Source: CAZDJQ01 sp964505765 (GTDB lineage: Bacteria; Patescibacteriota; Microgenomatia; UBA12405; JAHJSD01). Taken from it: 6,406 nt of DNA. The notes below the pieces were generated by a model. The model did no database searches, was not told where the DNA came from, and saw only the letters and a list, made by a program, of their open reading frames with translations. Both the position numbers and the translations under genes were made by a program. Below are positions 1 to 5,732 of this stretch, one piece after another. Where the stretch lies: assembly GCA_964505765.1 (NCBI GenBank), contig CAZDJQ010000037.1, positions 1-6,406 on the forward strand, written 5' to 3'. How positions within the stretch are numbered: position 1 is the stretch's first letter; each line of letters opens with the position of its first letter.

Positions 1-172
1 TGGTCATGTTCACGCCGCGTCGGAAATTGTTCACGCCGCGCCGGAATTTTGCGCCAGAATGGCGGGCAACGCCGGGGGGGTTCGCGGTACACACCATCCC
101 CATGGCGCCAGGTCCGGCGGGTTTCGTGGGAGCGGCCTACCCTGCTACATGTTGTATGCCGCCGACCATGCG
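1..172. other. Left-edge region without a convincing gene
   Basis: Apart from the tandem repeats at 7-48, this stretch shows nothing assignable. A leftward open frame runs off the window edge through the repeats, but its sequence is dictated by the repeats and it has no good ribosome binding site. A run of seven G begins near 73. Confidence 0.5.
7..48. repeat. Two tandem 21-bp repeats, likely transposase-binding sites
   Basis: Positions 7-27 and 28-48 are two head-to-tail 21-bp units that differ at only two places (20/41 and 26/47). Each begins TGTTCACGCCGCG and continues with a CGGAA block. Tandem repeats of this size starting with TG are typical of the terminal binding sites of IS21-like and Mu/Tn552-type elements, which end in TG...CA. 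Read this way they form a left end with the element lying to the right. No inverted copy was found at the right of the window, so the partner end, if any, lies elsewhere. The assignment to a family is inference from resemblance only. Confidence 0.6.
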
Positions 173-385
173 CTACGGGGTTTCATCGTGCGTTTGATGG
201 CCCGGTAATGGGCCGTTATTGTCCGTTTGATTTGGCTCTTCCGGCCCGTCTACACCGGCCGGGTCGCGGCCTGTAACGAGACGCACCACTTCGCGTTCAA
301 GCCGTTCGCCACTCATGTCAGGGTAGCGCCGGCGGAGCAACCGCCGGTATCGCTGGCGCAACCACCGTTCTTGCCGTTCCCTCAT
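173..385 (-). CDS. Small basic protein of 70 residues, unknown function
   Basis: Not recognised. The ATG at 385 is chosen because an AGGAG (393-397) sits 7 bases upstream; the open frame extends further upstream but with no better start. The first 20 residues are very rich in arginine (RERQERWLRQRYRRLLRRR), followed by a short amphipathic stretch (residues 26-37, GERLEREVVRLV) and a polar, proline-, asparagine- and aspartate-rich tail from residue 41. No cysteine, membrane segment or signal peptide is present. The arginine-rich helix could bind nucleic acid or a protein partner. It is the last leftward gene before the window-edge repeats, begins about 30 bases after the stop of the 220-residue gene, and probably belongs to the same early operon. 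Confidence 0.6.
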   Translation of the reverse strand: MRERQERWLRQRYRRLLRRRYPDMSGERLEREVVRLVTGRDPAGVDGPEEPNQTDNNGPLPGHQTHDETP

Positions 386-414
386 ACCTCTACTCCTGGC
401 CACCACACAAACCA

Positions 415-1077
415 CTAAACTAACGACTGGTAATCGAAAAGATCGACGAGGGGGATGCAGTAGACCGGCCTCCCATTGCAGTATGTGCCTCCGGTCGGCA
501 CTCGCACCAGCCCGCCCCGGTCTACGATACGCCGCAATGTTCTGACGTCTCGCCCCAGCAATGCCGATGCTGTCACGTAGGGGACACATGCTTCTCTCAG
601 ACCCGCGGAGAACGTGCTGCCACCGTTGCCGTTAAACACGCCACCCCGCAATGCCTCTACAGCCCGCGCAACGGCTCGCACGGGGGCGGTGCGCAGGTAT
701 TTGTCCAGTTTGTCGAAGGCGTGCGCCAGCGCGGACCTGAGCGCGACTTTGGGCAAGTCTTCCCGCAGGATGTTTGCCTGCCACGTGGCGCCCCTGCCCG
801 CGTCTGAGGCACGCCATCGGTAGATGGTACTATCGCCCAATACAAGCCGGCGGGCAATCTGTTGAACACTGGCGCCTTCTGACCACATCAGCTTCGCTGT
901 TGGCTTCCACTGTTTCTTGGCACGCATAGCCCATCCTTTCTTCGGGGCGCCCGGCGGCACCCCATCATCCTCGAACAGCCAACCAGCCGTCCCATCCCAC
1001 GGCCCGACGCCCTCGCCCCGGGACACGAGGGGCTTGGCGAGGCCCTTGTACACTTCCTGCTTACTCGCCGGTGTCAT
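415..1077 (-). CDS. 220-residue protein with a Hin/DUF1804-like helix-turn-helix, possibly small-terminase-like or regulatory
   Basis: The start is set by an AGGAG (1082-1086) 4 bases before the ATG, and by an ATGA overlap with the stop of the upstream gene, which implies translational coupling. Residues 56-90 form a clear helix-turn-helix of the resolvase/terminase-small-subunit kind (KLMWSEGASVQQIARRL, then STIYRWRA), followed by a conserved-looking W99. Residues 166-215 look like a second compact module with RDVRTLRRIVDRGGL and a GRPVY-IPL ending, like MerR-type or excisionase-type folds. Residues 20-50 are glycine-rich. Known: transposable phages encode small DNA-binding proteins (for example the DUF1804 type) with the same W...G.S...IA..L...TIYRWR pattern. 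Inference: a phage DNA-binding protein. An early operon position fits a regulator better than a packaging protein. The exact role is unknown. Confidence 0.75.
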   Translation of the reverse strand: MTPASKQEVYKGLAKPLVSRGEGVGPWDGTAGWLFEDDGVPPGAPKKGWAMRAKKQWKPTAKLMWSEGASVQQIARRLVLGDSTIYRWRASDAGRGATWQANILREDLPKVALRSALAHAFDKLDKYLRTAPVRAVARAVEALRGGVFNGNGGSTFSAGLREACVPYVTASALLGRDVRTLRRIVDRGGLVRVPTGGTYCNGRPVYCIPLVDLFDYQSLV

Positions 1078-1454
1078 GCTTCTCCTGTGGCTCCTTGATG
1101 GGCAGACCAGGGCCATGCTTCCTGTCGCTCGAAGCGCTTCTTCGCCTCATCAAGATGATCGAGCGCTTCTTCGAACAGGACCTTGCGGCCGAGCAGAGCG
1201 GCTCTGAACTGCGGTTCCGTCTGGCCGGCTTGCCAGGCCCCGAAGGCCAAGGAGAGCACAACACCGTCCATTCCCAGGCCGGTCTCCTGGAAGAAGTACT
1301 CCAGGGCGGCCGGATGCATCGTCATATCGGGCATCCAGAGGTTCTGTTTCTCCCAGAGGTCCAGGATGTTCCCCAGGGCCACCGTGACCGCCTCCATGGC
1401 CTCCACACCGTGCCGTATGCGCTCAGCACGCGCTTTATCTTGCCGCATACCCAT
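1074..1454 (-). CDS. 126-residue helical protein of unknown function
   Basis: Not recognised, but convincingly coding: balanced composition, few unlikely residues and tight coupling to the next gene. The ATG at 1454 has a weak GAGG 5 bases upstream, and a second Met follows at residue 3. The frame stays open upstream to a TGA near 1550, but has no ATG, GTG or TTG there. The N-terminal 35 residues are predicted helical (RQDKARAERIRHGVEAMEAV), the middle (40-75) is richer in Met, Phe, Leu and Gly, and the C-terminus (88-112) is a charged helix (EEALDHLDEAKKRFERQEAW). No cysteine, Walker motif or transmembrane segment is present. Its stop overlaps the start of the 220-residue gene as ATGA, so the two are made together and may act together. 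Confidence 0.8.
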   Translation of the reverse strand: MGMRQDKARAERIRHGVEAMEAVTVALGNILDLWEKQNLWMPDMTMHPAALEYFFQETGLGMDGVVLSLAFGAWQAGQTEPQFRAALLGRKVLFEEALDHLDEAKKRFERQEAWPWSAHQGATGEA

Positions 1455-1522
1455 GATTGCCTCGCGGTTGTACCTCGCTTGTAGCGCCTCTACAGGACCA
1501 GCCTGGCGCGCCTGAGAACAAT

Positions 1523-1692
1523 TTAGTTCAACTCCGACCGGTCATGCCATGTTCCCAACTCGTCGGCCCACCGGCCGCAACTCTCGCAGTACGCCTGCGC
1601 CCCCGGATAGCGCCGGGCCGCCGGCACCGTTGCACGTGGGCCGCCAGTCCGCGAAGCCGCCGCGCGCGGTCTGCCTCCCATTTATCCTTCAC
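1523..1692 (-). pseudogene. Small CxxC protein gene with an apparent one-base frame break (about 56 residues)
   Basis: Two frames each look coding over half of this span. From a GTG at 1692 (GGAG 7 bases upstream) the first part reads VKDKWEADRARRLRGLAAHV. The last part, in the frame one base earlier, reads YPGAQAYCESCGRWADELG and ends at TAA 1523-1525. Joining them needs one extra base near 1610-1625, in a GC-rich CGG/CCC tract. This suggests an assembly deletion, a real inactivating mutation, or -1 frameshifting. If instead the ATG at 1681 is the start, the unbroken product is 52 residues and keeps the CxxC part but has an odd Gly/Arg/Ala-rich N-terminus. One CxxC pair plus a later His suggests metal binding, but a complete zinc ribbon is not visible. 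It is too short for usual gene callers. Confidence 0.45.
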
Positions 1693-2002
1693 CACGAATC
1701 TCCGTGCAAACATTGTGTTTTCGGCCGTAGAAGCCCGCCTCCCGGGCCGAAATCCTGAAAATACTGGGCGGGCAGGCACGTCCTCTGCGCAACGCCGCCG
1801 CTGGCAAGGGCGGCGCCGGCGCGGACGTTCGCCGCGGGCCTGTGGACTCGGGGGCCAGATTGCAGGTTTCCCCCTTCTGCCAACCCCACTCGGGGGGGGT
1901 CTCCGCCCATCTGGTCCGGCCACCTGCCCGCCCTCGCCAGTCCAAGAAGGAGCGCGGTCGCTCGACGACCGCGGACCGGCGATTGTGCCCATCGCATACC
2001 AT
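1682..2002 (-). CDS. Hypothetical protein of about 106 residues; reading frame uncertain
   Basis: Not recognised. In the chosen frame the ATG at 2002 overlaps the upstream stop as TGATG, which favours coupled translation. The frame ends with a TAA placed directly before an ATG at 1681. The first half looks coding (RWAETPPEWGWQKGETCNLA) and has the highest G+C at third positions by hand count, about 79 percent. In the second half the third-position signal moves to the frame one base earlier. That frame ends with ...CLPAQYFQDFGPGG... and a TGA that overlaps GTG 1692 as GTGA. So the true product may begin in one frame and end in the other, with a break between roughly 1780 and 1900; an eight-C run at 1892-1899 is one candidate site. 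Cysteines occur at residues 3, 47, 77 and 99. Confidence 0.4.
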   Translation of the reverse strand: MVCDGHNRRSAVVERPRSFLDWRGRAGGRTRWAETPPEWGWQKGETCNLAPESTGPRRTSAPAPPLPAAALRRGRACPPSIFRISAREAGFYGRKHNVCTEIRGEG

Positions 2003-2670
2003 CAATCCGTGTCCACATTCAGAGGGCGCACGCCCAGGACGCGTCCTGACCAGGCGTGATCCAGCAACACCTCAAACGGTAATGCATCGAGGGCGTCCCG
2101 ACAACGCGGCCGTGACGGATGGCCGCCATGGACCCACGCTACTTCCCGGGCCTGCCGAGGCAAGGCGTTGAAAGGCGTGTCGGCAGCATAGGGACCGCCG
2201 CGCACGTGGGTCCCCGTGAACCGCGTCGGCAGGTCGGTCGCGCGATTTGCGAGGCCACCGACCCGACGGAGGCCCAACAAGCTGGTCTCCCAGCCAGACA
2301 GCGACTCGATGTCCGGAACCTCCAGGGTTTCGAACCGGCCCATCACGCCCAACCCATAGTCGCCCGAATCCAGATGTATCTCCAGCTCCGTCACGGGGCA
2401 CAACTCGAGGTCCCCTTCGAGGGGCTCGAAGGGCAGCGCCTCGACCAGGTCGTCTTTCACCTTCGTGCTGATCGGGTGGTCACTGATGATCTTCTGCACC
2501 CAGGGGGCGTTGCAGAAAAATCCCTCCGCCCGAATCACCAGCAGCGGCTCCGGATGTGCGGCCGCATACTCTGCATTCCGCTTCGCCGCCCGCTCCGCGA
2601 CCTCTCGGTCGCGATCCAGTCTCCGTTGCCGCTTGAGCGCGGCCTTTCGTTTTGCTGCATCCCTTTTCAC
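2002..2670 (-). CDS. 222-residue early protein of unknown function, in the position usually held by MuB
   Basis: The start is a GTG at 2670 with an excellent AAAGGAGG (2676-2683) five bases upstream. The open frame extends beyond this into the transposase gene, but only as a shadow. Residues 1-36 are strongly basic and helical (KRDAAKRKAALKRQRRLDRD), like a nucleic-acid-binding or coiled segment. Residues 42-110 are acidic and probably alpha/beta (LEGDLELCPVTELEIHLDSG). Residues 150-222 carry several His, Gly and Trp. The short phrase ALPFE occurs twice (residues 78 and 196), each after an acidic residue. There is no Walker A or B motif, so it is not a MuB-type ATPase even though it directly follows the transposase gene. 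It lies just behind the 2692-2711 hairpin, so its expression may depend on readthrough. Function unknown. Confidence 0.8.
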   Translation of the reverse strand: MKRDAAKRKAALKRQRRLDRDREVAERAAKRNAEYAAAHPEPLLVIRAEGFFCNAPWVQKIISDHPISTKVKDDLVEALPFEPLEGDLELCPVTELEIHLDSGDYGLGVMGRFETLEVPDIESLSGWETSLLGLRRVGGLANRATDLPTRFTGTHVRGGPYAADTPFNALPRQAREVAWVHGGHPSRPRCRDALDALPFEVLLDHAWSGRVLGVRPLNVDTD

Positions 2671-2691
2671 CTCGACCTCCTTTAGACAGTT

Positions 2692-2711
2692 AAAAACCCC
2701 CTCTACAGGGG
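2692..2711 (-). terminator. Intrinsic terminator or attenuator at the end of the transposase gene
   Basis: Reading leftward, CCCCT (2711-2707), loop GTAG, AGGGG (2702-2698), one G, then five T (2696-2692). The stem is only 5 bp but all-GC except one pair, and is followed by a proper T tract. It begins 3 bases after the transposase stop and ends 8 bases before the AAAGGAGG of the next gene. It probably lets only part of early transcription continue into the downstream genes. Confidence 0.6.
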
Positions 2712-2714
2712 CTC

Positions 2715-5378
2715 TCACGCGGACGTCGAAAACTCGCTGCCCTTCCCAAAAACTTTGTAGTCCGGGTGGCCTGCGAGCGCCAGCGCCCGTAGTCTCGCCT
2801 CCAACCCGCGGGCGAGAAACTCGCTCTTCTCGGCGCCTTTTGCTGCCTCGTCCCTCGCCCATTCTCCTGCAACCTCCCATTGGTCCTCAAGATTATCCCA
2901 GCGAATACCGCCGATCGGGTCCAGCGGGCCCAGCAAAAACGGCCCGAAGAGCCACCAGTTCGGCCACCTGCCGGTTTCGTCACGCTCCGCCTCCGCTCGC
3001 CGGCGGGCCTCGGAACGGACCTCTGCCGCCGGATCTTCCACCTCCGTCGGCAAGGGGGTGTCGAATTCGTCCTCCTGGAACAGTCGTTGCGCCTCCTGCA
3101 GCTCAGCGGCGCTGAAAACCCAATGCCCCTCGCGATCCGGGCCGACGCCATCCCAACGGGCTGCGACGCTACGTAGCGCATCCATCCGCGGCAACAAGTC
3201 CTCGTGCCGGACGCTGACGCGCATTGGCCGCCCAGCCGCTTCACGTTGCCGCCGGGCTTCTGCCTGCGCATCACTGGCCTTATCATCGCTATCGAGTCCC
3301 CCTATTTTGCGACGGAGTGCTTCGAGGGCCTCGCGGCTGTAGAGGCCGGTCGGCCGGTTGTCCTCGGGTTGTGCGGCGGCCTGGCGTGCGGCGGCCTGGC
3401 GTCGGGCGGCCTGCGCCGGCTCCGCTTGCTCCTCTCGGCGCCGCGCCTCCGCTTCCAACCGATGTTTACGCGCGCGCCGGTGTGCGCCTGTTGGGTCTTT
3501 TGCCTCGATCGAGGCTGTCCCTTTCACGGCCGCCGCGAAGCCACGAATCATCTCTCGCTGAACCTTCCTTGCGCCCGCCGCCTCGCGGTTCGCGTCAGTC
3601 CAGACCCCGTATCGTGCGGCCTCCTGCCGGCCGGCGGCGATGCATGGCGGGTCTGCGTCAGGTGGATAAACGTACACCCGCTCGGCCGCCCTGCCCCGCC
3701 AGCGGACCGGCAGCCGGCAGCCCGACCAGCGCGCCAACTCCACGTTGCTGTACCGGACGCCATCAACTTTGACCGTATCGCCCTTCACGCGATACTTCCC
3801 GCGCTTTTGTAGGAGATACCCCACCTTGGCAGCGTCCACGGAAGGGCGATCGGCGCGCGCGTACAACTCCCGTGGCGGCGCGTCACGATTCCCCACTGTG
3901 TGCGCCGCATTCCACTCCTCAATCTGCTCCCCCAGCACACGGATATAGTCCTCCAGCGTGAGGATGTCACCCCGGTCAATCTCCCCGTCCAGCTTCTCGG
4001 GCCGCCCCGCCGTGTCGCGCCCCACCCAGCCGGGTAGCGTGTTCTCAAACTGAGAGAAAGCCGAGAAGATCGTTTCGGCATACTTGCTCCAACTCGCGTA
4101 CGGCAGACAGTTTGTGACCTCGACGCCCAGCTCCGCCCATAGGCGGCCGTGCCCAATGGCATCCTCGTCGCCCTTCACATCCGTATCAGCCTCCGCCCCC
4201 CCACCGTAGTCGTGCGTTGCCCCGGAAAACCGGTTCGCGGTGAATTCGCGCCCATTGTCCCTCTGCCATAAATCCGGCGGGCCCCAGGAGATAAGGGCAT
4301 CCTCGAGCATGTCGGCGACGACCGCACTGTTTGGCTGCAATGAAACCCGCAGGCCCACGATGGCGCCACTGCCGATGTCCACAGTAGCCGACCACCAGGG
4401 CCGGCGGAGGGAGCAACACTCGCGCCGCCGAAACGGTGTTCCACAAGGGCAGGGCGAATTCTGCGTTGCCGAAGGCCAGCCGGCCCCCTTCCCGTCCGGA
4501 ACGACGGCAAAATTGTCCCCACGCCGGTGATCGGACGACCACACTAAGCCCGGCTGCAAGTCGCTCACCCGACGATAAACCCGCGGGGCGTGCCTGGTTT
4601 CCCAAGCCCGCACCCCGTCCCGCGCGATCACGCGAATTTGCGGCAAGACCCGCTCCTTCAGGAACCGGCGCACGGTGCTGCGCGATGGCGGCACAACGTC
4701 CCGATCCCGGCACCAGGGCTGCACTGACTGCCGCATGATTTGAGCCACCGTGTACCGCCCCTGATAACTCCAGAGATCGAGGATGTCTCTCTGGAGTTCG
4801 GGCGGGATCGCCCGCGTCTGGCCACGCTGCCGGAGTCGGCTCGTATCCAACAACCCCATATAATGGCCGCGGCGCTCGGCATTCTCCCATGCGTATAACG
4901 TGCTACGGGATACGCCGTACCGCCGGGCTAACCTATCCATCGCCGGCCCGGTTTTCCCATGCGGCAACCCCCTTGCCTGCCGCACTTCCACGACGGCCTC
5001 GATCCGCTGCTCGAATTTGTCCGCCTCCTCGCCAAACCCCTGGACCCGGAGCCAGGCGAGATTAGGCCAGCCCGAGGCTATACGAGGTATATCTCTCACC
5101 GGCCCGATGAGGCCGGGCAGCGGGGCCTCGTCGGCCCCGCTTGCGGCTTCGGGTTCCTGATCTGCGCGCGGAACGAGAGCCTGCTGGGGCTCGTCCTCAC
5201 CGCGCCAGCGACGCTGTGCTGCGGCTGGTAGCGATGATAGCAGAATACCCTGTTCCGGCCGACCGTTGGCCAACCGCTCGCCGGTAGGCCGCACCACCCA
5301 ACGCCGCTGCAGGCGCCGCCTTTGCCGTGCGCTGATTCCCATCAGATTTTCAACTTGCTCGTAAGTCATGAGTTCCAT
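2715..5378 (-). CDS. MuA-like DDE transposase (887 residues)
   Basis: Catalyses strand nicking and transfer of element ends. Seen in order: an N-terminal helix-turn-helix (residues 4-30, YEQVENLMGISARQRR) like the Mu/Ner-type winged helix; a second helix-turn-helix (145-167, LARRYGVSRSTLYAW); a third DNA-binding module (192-242); an RNase H-like core with D283 (VWSSDHRRGD), D374 (WQRDNGREF) and E435 (SKYAETIF); and a beta-barrel C-terminal core (515-572, ending ERVYVYPPD). MuA has 663 residues. The extra length is a Cys-rich insert (about 295-325) and a long C-terminal extension (600-887) with an Arg/Glu/Ala-rich charged region and a second folded-looking part. The start ATG 5378 has CGGAG 10 bases upstream; the ATG at 5369 is an alternative. 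It lies 38 bases after the Cro/Ner-like gene in one operon. No MuB gene follows. The assignment is firm; the domain limits are approximate. Confidence 0.93.
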   Translation of the reverse strand: MELMTYEQVENLMGISARQRRRLQRRWVVRPTGERLANGRPEQGILLSSLPAAAQRRWRGEDEPQQALVPRADQEPEAASGADEAPLPGLIGPVRDIPRIASGWPNLAWLRVQGFGEEADKFEQRIEAVVEVRQARGLPHGKTGPAMDRLARRYGVSRSTLYAWENAERRGHYMGLLDTSRLRQRGQTRAIPPELQRDILDLWSYQGRYTVAQIMRQSVQPWCRDRDVVPPSRSTVRRFLKERVLPQIRVIARDGVRAWETRHAPRVYRRVSDLQPGLVWSSDHRRGDNFAVVPDGKGAGWPSATQNSPCPCGTPFRRRECCSLRRPWWSATVDIGSGAIVGLRVSLQPNSAVVADMLEDALISWGPPDLWQRDNGREFTANRFSGATHDYGGGAEADTDVKGDEDAIGHGRLWAELGVEVTNCLPYASWSKYAETIFSAFSQFENTLPGWVGRDTAGRPEKLDGEIDRGDILTLEDYIRVLGEQIEEWNAAHTVGNRDAPPRELYARADRPSVDAAKVGYLLQKRGKYRVKGDTVKVDGVRYSNVELARWSGCRLPVRWRGRAAERVYVYPPDADPPCIAAGRQEAARYGVWTDANREAAGARKVQREMIRGFAAAVKGTASIEAKDPTGAHRRARKHRLEAEARRREEQAEPAQAARRQAAARQAAAQPEDNRPTGLYSREALEALRRKIGGLDSDDKASDAQAEARRQREAAGRPMRVSVRHEDLLPRMDALRSVAARWDGVGPDREGHWVFSAAELQEAQRLFQEDEFDTPLPTEVEDPAAEVRSEARRRAEAERDETGRWPNWWLFGPFLLGPLDPIGGIRWDNLEDQWEVAGEWARDEAAKGAEKSEFLARGLEARLRALALAGHPDYKVFGKGSEFSTSA

Positions 5379-5416
5379 CTGGCTGGTGCTCCGTAAATGG
5401 TATCCCGTGAGCTATC

Positions 5417-5662
5417 TCATTGTTCTCCATGCGGTTCGAGGGCCTGATCGAGCCGCGCGCGCCTCTCAACGATCTGCCGCAGCGCCCGCCGGAACCTCCT
5501 CAGCTGGTGTCGCGAAACCGAAGAATGGCCGGAGAGCACCTGGCTAACGTAGGGCCTCGATACCTTCAGTGCCCCAGCGAGTTTGTCGTGCGTGAGGCCG
5601 TAGTATGCGAGCCCCAATTTTAACCCAGTAACACTCGCGGCGATTTTGATTCCGTTGCACAT
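5417..5662 (-). CDS. Cro/Ner-like small helix-turn-helix regulator (81 residues)
   Basis: First gene of the leftward early operon. Residues 23-48 form a clear XRE/Cro-type helix-turn-helix (LTHDKLAGALKVSRPYVSQV, then LSGHSSVS). The rest is a basic helical tail (RRFRRALRQIVERRARL) that could serve for dimers. The start is put at ATG 5662 because the other in-frame ATG (5704) overlaps the -10 box of the early promoter and would lie at or before the transcript start. A purine-rich GAGAGG touches the ATG directly, which is closer than usual, so the start is not certain. Known: Ner of Mu and Cro of lambda bind the switch region and dampen early and repressor transcription. Inference: this protein does the same at 5655-5747. 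Its helix-turn-helix is closer to the XRE type than to classical Ner. Confidence 0.8.
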   Translation of the reverse strand: MCNGIKIAASVTGLKLGLAYYGLTHDKLAGALKVSRPYVSQVLSGHSSVSRHQLRRFRRALRQIVERRARLDQALEPHGEQ

Positions 5663-5682
5663 CCTCTCAGTCGCTCTATGAT
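5655..5682 (+). promoter_or_regulatory. Putative rightward promoter for the repressor gene
   Basis: TTGCAC (5655-5660), a 16-base spacer, then TATGAT (5677-5682), with a transcript start expected near 5689. This gives a leader of about 37 bases before the TTG start at 5726, with AGAGG at 5711-5715. It lies inside the transcribed start of the Cro/Ner-like gene and points toward the leftward promoter, so the two promoters face each other. Confidence 0.5.
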
Positions 5683-5702
5683 GTGAGTTGGAGCATGACG
5701 GC

Positions 5703-5732
5703 ATACTACCAGAGGTAATAACTCGTTGTCAA
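5703..5732 (-). promoter_or_regulatory. Putative leftward early promoter
   Basis: Read leftward: TTGACA (5732-5727), an 18-base spacer, then TAGTAT (5708-5703), with a transcript start near 5696. The -35 box is a perfect consensus and overlaps the TTG start codon of the repressor gene. It would drive the Cro/Ner-like gene, the transposase and the downstream genes. A palindromic operator candidate fills its spacer, so a bound repressor would block it directly. Confidence 0.65.
5712..5724. promoter_or_regulatory. Candidate operator, 13-bp near-palindrome
   Basis: GAGGTAATAACTC is symmetrical about its central A apart from one mismatched pair. It sits in the spacer of the leftward promoter and overlaps the repressor's own Shine-Dalgarno region. 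A related half-site pair, GGTAAT (5714-5719) and ATTACC (5742-5747), forms a longer inverted repeat over the same area. Either could be bound by the repressor or the Cro/Ner-like protein. Which protein binds is not shown. Confidence 0.45.

Noticed and set aside
1..110. A leftward partial gene running off the left edge through the repeats
   Set aside because: The predicted peptide only reflects the tandem repeats, with a repeated FRRGVN, and there is no convincing start signal.
1457..2059. A long rightward open frame of 200 residues across the frame-uncertain interval
   Set aside because: Its composition is Arg/Pro/Ala-rich as expected of an antisense shadow in GC-rich DNA, it has no good ribosome site, and all neighbouring genes run leftward.
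3204..3812. Rightward open frames of about 200 residues opposite the transposase gene
   Set aside because: They lie fully antisense to a well-supported transposase gene and show no domain; they are open only because of codon bias.
5663..5704. An N-terminal extension of the Cro/Ner-like protein starting at the ATG at 5704
   Set aside because: That ATG overlaps the -10 box of the leftward promoter, so it would not be in the transcript; the extension is Ser/His-rich and unlike a folded domain.
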